Shown here: positions 46,105 to 54,214 of the stretch, one piece after another
Layout: each line of letters opens with the position of its first letter
How positions within the stretch are numbered: the stretch's first letter is position 1
Assembly (NCBI GenBank): GCA_017621055.1
Contig: JAGATX010000018.1
Location: 1 to 64,000, forward strand
DNA length: 64,000 nucleotides
Source: Muribaculaceae bacterium
GTDB lineage: Bacteria; Bacteroidota; Bacteroidia; Bacteroidales; Muribaculaceae
Direction of reading: 5' to 3'
Program-made: the position numbers and the translations under genes
Notes under the pieces: generated by a model
What the model was told of the DNA's origin: nothing
What the model saw: only the letters and a program-made list of their open reading frames with translations
Database searches by the model: none

Positions 46105-46740
46105 TCAGAGGGCTACTTTGACGGCTGTTGTGCCGGTGCGGCGGATGAATATGCCGCCACGGGGGTTGTCGACGCGTACGCCATGGAGGTTGTAGTATTC
46201 GGCTTCGGTGTCGGCGTCGACGGCGATGTTTTCAACGCCGGAGGCGTCGGTGCCGGTTACTTTGATGGAGCGGAGGTTTTCGGTATCGTAAGTGAAGGTG
46301 AGCATGATTGTCATCTGGTCGAGGTTGACAAGGACATCGTATTTGCCGGGAACCACATACCACGAGTTGGGGAATTCAGATGCGGGCAGGATGGTGTATT
46401 CCTGTTCGGACTCCACGAGCTGGGCGGGGTTTTGGGCCATATAGCGGATGCCTACGTTTGCCCAGTCGTCGGCATCGGCGCCGCTGGCGGTGCAGAACTG
46501 GAAGAAGCTCTTGGCGGCGTCTTCGGGGTTGGCTGTGAATTCCACTGCTTCGGCGGTATAGATGCCGTCGCCTTCGTTGGTGAGAGCCGCGGTGCTGTTG
46601 GCAGCGAATGCCTCGCCGCCGAAGTTACCGATGAGGTAGAGGTTTTCAGGGAAGGTTATCACCACGTCGCCGGTCTTTGTGGCTGTGAACTTGGCTTCGC
46701 GGGAGCCATAGTTCATCAATACCTGGGATTCGTATTTTGG
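46105..46740 (-). pseudogene. 5'-truncated secreted protein with type IX-like sorting domain
   Basis: The readable frame runs from the TAA at 46741-46743 down to 46105 (about 211 codons), with no signal peptide; the first ATG is at 46716. The sequence upstream of this ATG (KYESQVL) already looks like part of the protein. Content: a SusE/SusF-like carbohydrate-binding fold ('NLYLIGNFGGEAFAANSTAA', 'SFFQFCTASGADADDWANVG', 'WYVVPGKYDVLVNLDQ') and a CTD (AEYYNLHGVRVDNPRGGIFI). An exported protein with a sorting domain but no export signal is best explained as the 3' part of a gene that lost its front. Confidence 0.65.
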
Positions 46741-46790
46741 TTAAAGAATGCTAAAAGGCAACTTGTTCTTTCTTTCCTCTGCCTTCTAAC

Positions 46791-47588
46791 TTACTCTTCT
46801 TGCTCTTCTTCTGCTTTAAAACGGCGGTATGCCTGGGCCATGCGGGTGTGGTAACGGCGGGCGGCGTAGGCGGGGCCGTTGTACAGGCGTGCGAAGGCGC
46901 TCCAGTTTTTGTTTTTCAGGTATGGGAGCAGGCCTGTGTTGCGGATAAAATTGGCGAAGAGGAGGAGCTGGTCGTACTCCGAGCGGCTGACTTTGTCGAT
47001 GAAGTCGGAGCGGGAGTCTGCGCCTGCGAGGCGCCAGTTGAAGCCTCCGATCTGGAACATGCCCCAGAATGTGCTCTCCATGGCTGCGATTGAATCGATG
47101 CGCATGGCGGCGGCGAGGCGTGCGTGCTGCGCGGCCTGACGGTTGCCATATCTTGCATCGTCCGGGGGCGAGAACACTTCGGGATGCTCGCGGGCGGCGC
47201 GTGCCACGTCGATGCCGCGGCGTCGTGCGGCACGGCGGAAGACGGCGAGGTCGAAGTTCACCAGCGGTCGTCCGTCGGAATGGAATCCGGAACGAGTGTT
47301 TCCGGTCTCGACCTCAACGACGGCGCGGATAGCGGCGGCTTCGACGCCGAGCTGGCCGGCAACTTCGCGGAAGTCGGCGGCGGTGAGGGGGCCGGTGTGG
47401 GGGATGTCCACAATGGGTATGAAAGCCCAGAAGATGGTGTCGCCGTCGGCGATGAAGTACTCGCGGTCCTGGCGATCGAGACTGTCGGTGCTGAAGTCGT
47501 TCAAAGGCAAAGCCCCGGTGCCGGGGCTCTGCGCGTTGCAGAGTCCCGGCGCCAGGGCTATGGCGGTTATGGCCGTTAAGAACCTCAA
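46791..47588 (-). CDS. N-acetylmuramidase-like (DUF3380) secreted protein
   Basis: The frame has no ATG near its coding start. A TTG at 47588, 4 nt after the pepD stop, gives MRFLTAITAIALAPGLCNA, a good signal peptide, and 265 residues. The domain at about 55-260 matches the DUF3380/N-acetylmuramidase family: AAIRAVVEVETGNTRSGF contains the presumed catalytic Glu in 'VEVE', followed by 'RPLVNFDLAVFRRAARRRG' and 'ESTFWGMFQIGGFNWRLAG'. Phage Gp5-like relatives cleave the glycan backbone of peptidoglycan. Here the context suggests a housekeeping wall enzyme rather than phage lysis. The frame extends 180 nt further into pepD, but that part is shadow. Confidence 0.78.
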   Translation of the reverse strand: MRFLTAITAIALAPGLCNAQSPGTGALPLNDFSTDSLDRQDREYFIADGDTIFWAFIPIVDIPHTGPLTAADFREVAGQLGVEAAAIRAVVEVETGNTRSGFHSDGRPLVNFDLAVFRRAARRRGIDVARAAREHPEVFSPPDDARYGNRQAAQHARLAAAMRIDSIAAMESTFWGMFQIGGFNWRLAGADSRSDFIDKVSRSEYDQLLLFANFIRNTGLLPYLKNKNWSAFARLYNGPAYAARRYHTRMAQAYRRFKAEEEQEE

Positions 47589-47592
47589 AGGG

Positions 47593-49053
47593 TTATTTCT
47601 TGAGGTCGGCCACTTTCTCGAGGGTGCGGGTGAGCTGGCCCCAGAAGCGCTCGACGGCGGGTATGTGCATTCGTTCGCTCGGGGAGTGGACGTCGCGGAG
47701 TGTCGGGCCGAACGACACCATGTCGAGGTTAGGATATTTCTGGAGGAAGAGGCCGCACTCGAGGCCGGCATGAATGGCCTTGATGGCGGGGCGGATGCCG
47801 TAGAGTTCCTCGTAAGCCTCGGAGGCTATGTGCATGATCGGGGAGTTCATGTTGGGTTTCCATCCGGGGTATCCGTCGCCGTGGGTGACTTCGGCACCGG
47901 CGAGGCGGAATAGGGCTTCTACCTGGCGGGCGATGTCCCATTTGCGGCTTTCCACCGACGAACGCTGCGATGTTGTGACGAGTATCTTGTTGTCGGGCAG
48001 CATCTTGACGGAGGCGAGGTTTGTGGAGGTCTCAACAAGACCTTCTATGTCGCGGCTCATGGAAATCACGCCGTGGGGAGCGCTGTAGAGTGCTTCGATG
48101 AGGTTGCAGGTGGTCTTTGAGTCGACGGCGTATTCGGGGCGGTCGACGGAGTCGAGTTCGAGTTTTACTGTATCTTCAATTCCGGCATATTCGGTCTCCA
48201 CATCGGCGGCGAATTTGTTGAATGCCACTCGGATCTGCTCTTTGTGGCTTGTATGGACGCCGAATATGGCGTGTGCGGCGCGGGGTATGGCATTGCGGAG
48301 GTTGCCGCCGTCGATTTCGGAGAGGGAAATTTCGTGTTCGAGGCTCAGTTTATAGAGGAAGCGGGCCAGAAGTTTGTTAGCGTTGGCACGGCCGAGGTGT
48401 ATGTCGCCGCCGGAGTGGCCGCCGTTCAGGCCGCTGATGTCGAATTTGAAGTAATGGAAGTCGGTGGGAGCGAACGAGCGGTTGTAGTTGAATGTGCAGG
48501 TGGTGTCGACGCCACCGGCGCAGCCTACGAATATTTCGGCGTCGTCCTCTGAGTCGAGGTTGAGGAGAATGGAGCCGGTGAGCATACCTTCGCCGAGGTT
48601 GTTGGCGCCGGTGAGGCCTGTTTCCTCATCGACGGTGAAGAGAGCTTCGACGGGGCCGTGGACAAGGTCTTTGTCGACCATCACGGCCAGGGCAGCGGCC
48701 ATGCCTATTCCGTTGTCGGCGCCGAGGGTGGTGCCGTCGGCACGCAGCCATTCGCCGTCGACGATGGTGCGGATGGGTTCGTTCTCGAAATCGAAGTTTT
48801 TGTTGTTGCTTTCGCACACCATGTCCATGTGTGCCTGCATAACGACGGTGGGAGCGTTTTCCTTGCCCGGGGTTGCGGGTTTGCTCATCACCACGTTTCC
48901 TACTTTGTCGGTGCGTACGGCGATGCCGTGCTCAGCGGCGAAATCGAGCAGGAATTTGCGTATTTTCTCCTCTTTTTTGGAGGGACGGGGCACGTGATTG
49001 ATCTTGTCGAAGATCGAGAACACGAGTGCCGGCTTGAGGTCTTTGATAGTCAT
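47593..49053 (-). CDS. pepD: Aminoacyl-histidine dipeptidase
   Basis: This 486-residue M20 family protein matches PepD. The metal ligands are H75 and D77 (VMQAHMDMVC), D113 (LGADNGIGMA) and E143/E144 (FTVDEETGLTG). 'FDISGLNGGHSGGDIHLGRA' is the dimerisation-domain start with its conserved HSGG. It hydrolyses dipeptides with unspecific N-terminal residues in the cytoplasm. The muramidase gene follows after 4 bp. Confidence 0.97.
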   Translation of the reverse strand: MTIKDLKPALVFSIFDKINHVPRPSKKEEKIRKFLLDFAAEHGIAVRTDKVGNVVMSKPATPGKENAPTVVMQAHMDMVCESNNKNFDFENEPIRTIVDGEWLRADGTTLGADNGIGMAAALAVMVDKDLVHGPVEALFTVDEETGLTGANNLGEGMLTGSILLNLDSEDDAEIFVGCAGGVDTTCTFNYNRSFAPTDFHYFKFDISGLNGGHSGGDIHLGRANANKLLARFLYKLSLEHEISLSEIDGGNLRNAIPRAAHAIFGVHTSHKEQIRVAFNKFAADVETEYAGIEDTVKLELDSVDRPEYAVDSKTTCNLIEALYSAPHGVISMSRDIEGLVETSTNLASVKMLPDNKILVTTSQRSSVESRKWDIARQVEALFRLAGAEVTHGDGYPGWKPNMNSPIMHIASEAYEELYGIRPAIKAIHAGLECGLFLQKYPNLDMVSFGPTLRDVHSPSERMHIPAVERFWGQLTRTLEKVADLKK

Positions 49054-49120
49054 ATGGCTTGCTGAATGATTTTGTTAATTTCCGATGAATAAATTCTATA
49101 AAATTGATTTCGATGTCAGA

Positions 49121-49141
49121 AAGAATGTTAAAAACATTCTT
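49121..49141. other. Palindrome in the divergent pepD/small-protein promoter region
   Basis: AAGAATGTT-AAA-AACATTCTT, a perfect 9-bp inverted repeat between two divergent genes. It may be an operator or a hairpin. Confidence 0.4.
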
Positions 49142-49201
49142 TTAGGCGCTCTAAATTACAAAATAAATTTGACACAGCGAAAAAATAGCGGCAAGTTTCG
49201 C

Positions 49202-49209
49202 TATATTTG
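49202..49209 (+). promoter_or_regulatory. -7 promoter box of the small protein/Skp-like operon
   Basis: TATATTTG matches TAnnTTTG; the leader to the ATG at 49233 is about 17 nt. No TTTG at 19-20 nt upstream. Confidence 0.45.
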
Positions 49210-49232
49210 CAGTGCGAAACCGCAAAAGAGCC

Positions 49233-49457
49233 ATGAAAGTCGCAGTTCTGTCCATTATAGCAGTGCTTGTGAGCGTCGTATTGCTCGGCGTGAGGGTATT
49301 GTTTGTCAAGGGCGGGCGTTTTCCGGACACACACATAGGCAGCAATGCCGCCCTTCGCAAAAAGGGTATAGTGTGCGCCCACAGCGAGGGCGATGTCTCC
49401 GGCAATGCGGCGCCGCGCAGTCACAGTAAGAAAATCAACAATATAACCAATAAATGA
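49233..49457 (+). CDS. Conserved small membrane protein
   Basis: From the ATG at 49233 it has 74 residues: one N-terminal membrane helix (VAVLSIIAVLVSVVLLGVRV), then KGGRFPDTHIGSNAALRKKG and a CAHSEGD motif. I have the impression of a small Bacteroidetes-wide family with the same 'FVKGGRFP...ALRKKGI.C' core and unknown role. A start 21 nt upstream (49212) is possible. It overlaps the next gene by ATGA. Confidence 0.7.
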   Translation: MKVAVLSIIAVLVSVVLLGVRVLFVKGGRFPDTHIGSNAALRKKGIVCAHSEGDVSGNAAPRSHSKKINNITNK

Positions 49458-50056
49458 AAACATTGTCAATTGCAGTACGCAGCCTGATAGCCGGCGCAGC
49501 CATCGCCGCCGTTGCCACTGCATGCTCCAACACTCCGGAGACCCCTGCCGCAACAACCGTTGTGGCCGAGGTGGCCGACGCTCCCGCCGGCTGCCGCATA
49601 GCCTATTTCGATGCCGACTCAGTGATGCGCTCCTATACCCTTGCCCGCCAGCTTACTGAAGAAAGCCAGCGCATGATGAACCGCTACCAGCAGCAGGCCA
49701 ACGCCCGCCAGCAGGAGCTTCAGGGTATGGCCGCGCAGATAGAACAGAAGCGCCAGAACAACATTTACCTCAACGAGATGGCCTTCAACAGCGACGTTCA
49801 GAACCTTCAGCGCCGCCAGGAGGAAGTGGAGCGTCAGCTCGGCGCCCAGCAGCAGCAGATACAGAATGCCATGGCCGCCGCCCAGCTGCGCCTGAACGAC
49901 TCCATCACCAACTGCGTGAACGACCTGAACGCCGTAATGGGCTTCGACGCCATCCTCTTCCGCGAGAGCGGCGTATATTTCAACCCGGCGCTCGATATCA
50001 CCGACCAGATCATCGCCGCCCTCAATGCCCGCTACAACGCCACCACGGCGGAGTAA
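49454..50056 (+). CDS. OmpH/Skp-like periplasmic lipoprotein
   Basis: This 200-residue protein has a signal peptide and a lipobox VATAC (Cys24). After a low-complexity linker comes 'RIAYFDADSVMRSYTLARQL', the OmpH/Skp opening strand, then a long charged coiled coil (residues about 75-150, Gln/Arg-rich) and a closing strand with 'DAILFRESGVYFNPALDITD' (family: .vl...vlY.dp..DiT). Skp-type chaperones hold unfolded outer-membrane proteins. Lipid anchoring is a variant. It is coupled to a small membrane protein upstream. Confidence 0.87.
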   Translation: MKTLSIAVRSLIAGAAIAAVATACSNTPETPAATTVVAEVADAPAGCRIAYFDADSVMRSYTLARQLTEESQRMMNRYQQQANARQQELQGMAAQIEQKRQNNIYLNEMAFNSDVQNLQRRQEEVERQLGAQQQQIQNAMAAAQLRLNDSITNCVNDLNAVMGFDAILFRESGVYFNPALDITDQIIAALNARYNATTAE

Positions 50057-50101
50057 GGCAGTTCGACACAGAGACTTCTATCCGAATTTACTAATATGGG
50101 A

Positions 50102-50138
50102 AGCGGGAAGACGCCGTGAAGGTGACTTCCCGCTTTTC
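50102..50138 (+). terminator. Terminator after the Skp-like gene
   Basis: AAGCGGGAAG (50102-50111) pairs with CTTCCCGCTT (50127-50136), followed by TTTTCATTTT. Confidence 0.8.
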
Positions 50139-50170
50139 ATTTTCAGGGGCTTGGGAACCGGTTCCCGGTT

Positions 50171-51538
50171 TCATTTTCCCATCTCCGTGGCGAAGCCGGT
50201 GTATGTGGAGGGTGTGAGCGCGTGGAGTTCGGCGCGCACGGCGTCGGAAATGCCCTCGAGACTGTCGATAAACTCGGCGATGGTGTGGGCATCGACGGTG
50301 GCGTTGGTCCGCGTGAGGGCTTTGAGAGCTTCGTAAGGTTTGGGGTAGCCTTCGCGGCGCAGGATGGTCTGAATGCCTTCGGCCACCACGCTCCAGCAGC
50401 CGTTGAGGTCGGCGGCGATGGCGTCGGCGTCGAGAATGAGTTTGCCGAGGCCCTTGAGAGTGGATTTCACGGCGATGAGGGTGTGGGCCAGGGGCAAGCC
50501 GATGTTGCGGAGCACTGTTGAGTCGGTGAGGTCGCGCTGCAGGCGCGATATCGGCAGCTTGGCGGCAAGATGCGCGAGGATGGCGTTGGCGATGCCGAGA
50601 TTGCCCTCGGAGTTCTCGAAATCGATGGGGTTTACCTTGTGGGGCATTGCCGAGGAGCCTACTTCGCCGGGAGCTATGCGCTGTCGGAAGTATCCCATGG
50701 AAATATATTGCCAGATGTCGCGGTCGAGGTCTATTATAATATTGTTCACGCGCGTGAGGGCGTTGAAGATGGCGGCGAGATTGTCGTAATTGGAAATCTG
50801 CGTGGTGAGTGCTTCGCGGCGCAGTCCCAGACGGTCGGCAAGGAAGCGGTCGGCAAACGCCGGCCAGTCAATGGCGGGGTATGCGGCGCGGTGGGCGTTG
50901 AAATTGCCGGTTGCGCCACCGAATTTTCCGCTGAGGGGCGTGGCTTCCAGCATGTCGAGCTGAACTCCGAGGCGATATGCGAAAACGGCAAGTTCCTTGC
51001 CCAGGGTGGTGGGCGATGCGGGCTGGCCGTGAGTGCGGGCGAGCATGGGCACGCCGGCGAGGTCGGCGGCGAGGGTGCTCACTGCGTCGTCGAGCTGACG
51101 GTAAGCGGGTACGACAACTTGGCGCAGGGCATCGGCCAGAGCCATGTGGAAGGCTGTGTTGTTGATGTCCTGGCTGGTGAGGCCGAAGTGCACGAATTCC
51201 TCTTTGTCGGCGATGCCGAGGGCTTCGAGGCGCTGTTTTATGAAGTACTCAACGGCCTTGACGTCGTGGTTGGTGACGCTTTCAATCTTCTTCACCTCTT
51301 CGGCTTCGGCCACTGTGAAGTTGCGCCATATGTTGCGCAGACGGTGGGCGTCGGGCACCGGCGGCAATTGCGGCAGCCCTACCTCGCTCAGGGCGATGAG
51401 ATACTCTATTTCGACTTTTACGCGGTAGCGGATGATGGCATACTCGGAGAAGAAGTCGGCCAAAGGTTCGCATTTTGCGCGGTATCGGCCGTCGGCGGGC
51501 GATATTGCCGTGAGGGGGGTGAGCTGGTGGGATGTCAT
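50171..51538 (-). CDS. purB: Adenylosuccinate lyase
   Basis: This 455-residue protein has the fumarase-superfamily signature GSSAMPHKVNPIDFENSEG in its mobile loop. 'FVHFGLTSQDINNTAFHMAL' and 'ARTHGQPASPTTLGKELAVF' are the substrate-binding segments, and the latter carries the catalytic His (THG). It acts twice in purine synthesis (SAICAR and adenylosuccinate cleavage). Its start overlaps the glsB stop (ATGA), so it is the third gene of the glsA-glsB-purB operon. Confidence 0.97.
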   Translation of the reverse strand: MTSHQLTPLTAISPADGRYRAKCEPLADFFSEYAIIRYRVKVEIEYLIALSEVGLPQLPPVPDAHRLRNIWRNFTVAEAEEVKKIESVTNHDVKAVEYFIKQRLEALGIADKEEFVHFGLTSQDINNTAFHMALADALRQVVVPAYRQLDDAVSTLAADLAGVPMLARTHGQPASPTTLGKELAVFAYRLGVQLDMLEATPLSGKFGGATGNFNAHRAAYPAIDWPAFADRFLADRLGLRREALTTQISNYDNLAAIFNALTRVNNIIIDLDRDIWQYISMGYFRQRIAPGEVGSSAMPHKVNPIDFENSEGNLGIANAILAHLAAKLPISRLQRDLTDSTVLRNIGLPLAHTLIAVKSTLKGLGKLILDADAIAADLNGCWSVVAEGIQTILRREGYPKPYEALKALTRTNATVDAHTIAEFIDSLEGISDAVRAELHALTPSTYTGFATEMGK

Positions 51539-52467
51539 GGGTGGTAGCTGTTGATGTGTCGTTCTTTTTTCTCTTCGAAGATGTCGTCGATGGTGACGAG
51601 GATGCCCGTTTCCTCAACGTCGCCGAATTCGTCGTTTATGGCGGTGCCGAACATTTTCATGGTCGGGCTTAGGCTCATGTAGGCGTTGACCAGCGGCGGT
51701 ATGGTAATTCCGTGGGCATGGATTGCCTTGTTGAGGATGCGGTAGTCGGCCTTGAAGCTGCCGCCGGTGAAGATGCTGTTCATCTGTTCGGTGTCGATGT
51801 CGGTTTTCAGCGGGATTATGGGGCGGATGAGCTCGTCGGGGTCCGGGAAATATTTATGCAGGAAGAACAGAATCATGTCGCGGCAACCGGGAATGTAGCC
51901 GGGGTACATGGTGACCTTGCCGAAGAGGTATTTAATTTCGGGATGCAGCACGGTGAGCGAGCCCAGACCGTCCCACAGGTTGTCCAGAACGTATATGGCC
52001 TTTGCGCCGGCGCGCGAGCTCTGATAGTCGGGGCGCACGAACGAGCGGCCCAGCTCGATGGTGTGCGGCATATATTCGCTCATGAACCGCCCGGAGAAGC
52101 GGAACATGTGGCCGGTTGCAATGCGGGGGGTGCCGTCGGGCTCGACGGCAACGTCGGCGCCGCAGATAAAGCGGTATCCTCCGAGAATCTGGCGCTCTTC
52201 GGGGCTCCATACTATGAGCTGCCGGCAGGGCGGCTCCATGATGTCGTAGCGGTCGATGTCGCAGTCTTTGCCGGTGCCTCCGCCGGCACTGCGGAAGCTT
52301 ATTTCACGCAGGCGTCCGATCTCGCGCATGGTGTTGGGCGAGTCGGCGGCGGTGACTACATAAATCTCGTTGCCGCCTTTGTTTGTGGCTCGCAGGAAGC
52401 GGCCGGGCTGCCTCAACTCGTTCTCGATGAGAGCGGTATCTACGGGGTCTATAATCGTTTTGTTCAT
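51535..52467 (-). CDS. glsB: Glycine-lipid N-acyltransferase (GNAT family)
   Basis: From the ATG at 52467 it has 310 residues. It matches the OlsB/GlsB type of acyl-ACP-dependent N-acyltransferase: 'AADSPNTMREIGRLREISFR', 'DIDRYDIMEPPCRQLIVWSP', 'RQILGGYRFICGADVAV', 'TIELGRSFVRPDYQSSRAG'. In Bacteroides thetaiotaomicron glsB (BT_3459) puts a 3-hydroxy fatty acid on glycine, the first step of glycine lipid synthesis, and sits beside glsA as here. It overlaps glsA (ATGA) and purB (ATGA). Substrate specificity is inferred from synteny. Confidence 0.82.
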   Translation of the reverse strand: MNKTIIDPVDTALIENELRQPGRFLRATNKGGNEIYVVTAADSPNTMREIGRLREISFRSAGGGTGKDCDIDRYDIMEPPCRQLIVWSPEERQILGGYRFICGADVAVEPDGTPRIATGHMFRFSGRFMSEYMPHTIELGRSFVRPDYQSSRAGAKAIYVLDNLWDGLGSLTVLHPEIKYLFGKVTMYPGYIPGCRDMILFFLHKYFPDPDELIRPIIPLKTDIDTEQMNSIFTGGSFKADYRILNKAIHAHGITIPPLVNAYMSLSPTMKMFGTAINDEFGDVEETGILVTIDDIFEEKKERHINSYHP

Positions 52468-53294
52468 TTGTCTGCAAGATTGTAAACAATGGTTCTCAGC
52501 CGTGCGGCTTCGTCGGCGGCGTGGCTGCCGCCGTTGAGTGAAGACCAAGGCACGGGGGCGCCGATGGACAGGCGAAAAGTGCAGTGCCGGCGGCGCAGCA
52601 TCTCGCGGGGTAACAACGTCATTTCCAGATTGAAAGGTATGTGCAGGCGGCGCCGCAGCCGCGCAAGGCGGTAGAAGAACGCCGAGTTAGTGCCGCCGAA
52701 ATATACCGGCACGATGTCGCGCCGGCTCTCTATTGCCTTGTTGATGAATGTCTTGTTCCATTTAAGGTCAGCTATGGTACCGTTGTCGGCGCGACGCGAT
52801 ACCAGACCGGCCGGATAGATTACTATTGGTGCGTCGGAAGCCAGGGCAGCGGTGAGGGCCTCGCTGGCGGTGCGCCGCTGGCGTCCGAATATGCTGACGG
52901 GCACAAAGTTGCCGGACAGGGGCTCGACGGCCATAAGCAGATCGTTGACAACGAAATACGGTTCGCAGCCATAGTGTCCGCCCAGAAAGGCCAGCATGGA
53001 TATGCCGTCGAGGCCTCCAAGAGGGTGGTTGCTGACAAAGAGTGCGCGGCCGCAGGCGGGCAGGCTGTCAGTGCCGGCAACATCGAGGGTAATATCCAGC
53101 TCGCTGAGCAAAGCGCGGCAGAAGTCCGCGCCGCGCCGCGGGTAGAGCCTGGATAACAGCGCGTTAAGCTCTTTCTGACATGCCAGGCGCTCCAGCGGAT
53201 AGACGGCAAAGCGGGGTAAGAGCGCGCCCCAGCGCCCCGCGCGGCTGCGCACAAGGCTGTGGAGGTCGATTTTTATCGGTCCGCTTTCGCTCAT
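52464..53294 (-). CDS. glsA: Glycine-lipid O-acyltransferase (PlsC-like)
   Basis: This 276-residue protein has the lysophospholipid-acyltransferase-like motif NHPLGGLDG at 89-97 (H90, D96; HX5D in place of the HX4D of PlsC) and the second motif 'VIYPAGLVSRR'. 'DLKWNKTFINKAIESRRDIV' and 'VPVYFGGTNSAFFYRLARLR' are typical of the hemolysin-like acyltransferase group that includes GlsA. It would add the second fatty acid to N-acyl-3-hydroxy-acylglycine, giving the diacyl glycine lipid. It is the first gene of the operon with glsB and purB. Confidence 0.82.
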   Translation of the reverse strand: MSESGPIKIDLHSLVRSRAGRWGALLPRFAVYPLERLACQKELNALLSRLYPRRGADFCRALLSELDITLDVAGTDSLPACGRALFVSNHPLGGLDGISMLAFLGGHYGCEPYFVVNDLLMAVEPLSGNFVPVSIFGRQRRTASEALTAALASDAPIVIYPAGLVSRRADNGTIADLKWNKTFINKAIESRRDIVPVYFGGTNSAFFYRLARLRRRLHIPFNLEMTLLPREMLRRRHCTFRLSIGAPVPWSSLNGGSHAADEAARLRTIVYNLADK

Positions 53295-53381
53295 CGGCGT
53301 TTGTCTTGTTTCTGTCTTCGTTTTGAAATTGCAAAATTACTGATTTTTGCTCTAAATATCGGTTTTTCGGGGGCTTTTTTG

Positions 53382-53389
53382 TAACTTTG
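53382..53389 (+). promoter_or_regulatory. -7 promoter box of the 53474-55289 operon
   Basis: TAACTTTG, preceded by a T-rich stretch; no TTTG at the standard spacing. It rules out the ATG at 53387 as start. The leader is about 78 nt. Confidence 0.5.
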
Positions 53390-53473
53390 CCCTGCGATAA
53401 TCCGTTTCTGAGGTATCAAAACCTGGATATTCAGCGCAATCCTTTGAGTATTGTTGAGTATGATACTAATAAA

Positions 53474-54214
53474 ATGAGCCACGAAGAAGACATGAGCGAC
53501 AACCTCACATTGATGCTGTCGGCTCCCGGCCGAGAGTTTGTAGTTCCTTATATCGAGGCGGCGCTCCCCGGCGTTCGCATAGCAGGCATCGGCGCGGAAC
53601 GTGCCGACGTAGCGATAATGCTGTCGGGGACAGAGATATACGCCATGCCCGACGGTGCCGACCTTGCAGGTATCGATGCGGCTGTCGACGGTCGTCTGCC
53701 GCTGGCGCGCGCCGAGGTGGACTATGCCGCCGCATGCCGTCGTCTGGGTTTGCGGCCTCTCATCCTGCGCTGCGCAAATACAGTCGGCACAGGCATGACC
53801 GGCTATCCGCGGCGTCTGGCCGAGAGCATAGCAAAGGGGTTCTTCTTTCATTTTCCTGACAATGACGCAAGGATAAGCGCCGTGCACGCCGCCGACGTGG
53901 CCTCTCTGGTGGCCGACATCGTCGAGGGGCGCGCCGTGCCGCAGCGCGATATCTATATCGTCACCGACGGCGACAATCCCACGCTTCATGACTTTGCCGA
54001 CGCATTGGCTTACCGCATGAACGACAAGCGCATATCCAATCTCAGCACGTGGGGCCAGCGCATGGCCGGACGCATTTTCTACGGCACTGCCTATCGCCGC
54101 TATACCACCACCGAGACCTACGAGGGCGCCGCAGCTTTCCGCGAATTAGGATTCACACCCACGCCGGTAGTGAGATATTTGCGTGAACACGTATACGACG
54201 AGAACAGTCTGTGA
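53474..54214 (+). CDS. Atypical NAD-dependent epimerase/SDR-like protein
   Basis: From the ATG at 53474 it has 246 residues (an alternative start at 53492 gives 240). The second half resembles extended SDR sugar epimerases: 'VDYAAACRRLGLRPLILRCA' followed by NTVGTGMTG, 'ISAVHAADVASLVADIVEG', 'YIVTDGDNPTLHDFADALAY' and 'AFRELGFTPTPVVRYLREH'. The first half lacks the GxxGxxG dinucleotide loop (ADVAIMLSGTEIYAM stands where strand 4 is expected), so the N-terminus is shortened. It may be a non-catalytic or unusual nucleotide-sugar protein. It overlaps the next gene (TGATG). Confidence 0.65.
   Translation: MSHEEDMSDNLTLMLSAPGREFVVPYIEAALPGVRIAGIGAERADVAIMLSGTEIYAMPDGADLAGIDAAVDGRLPLARAEVDYAAACRRLGLRPLILRCANTVGTGMTGYPRRLAESIAKGFFFHFPDNDARISAVHAADVASLVADIVEGRAVPQRDIYIVTDGDNPTLHDFADALAYRMNDKRISNLSTWGQRMAGRIFYGTAYRRYTTTETYEGAAAFRELGFTPTPVVRYLREHVYDENSL

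Noticed and set aside
46791..47588. Phage lysis gene or prophage remnant
   Set aside because: DUF3380 muramidases occur in phages, but there are no other phage genes nearby and this one has a signal peptide and follows pepD directly.
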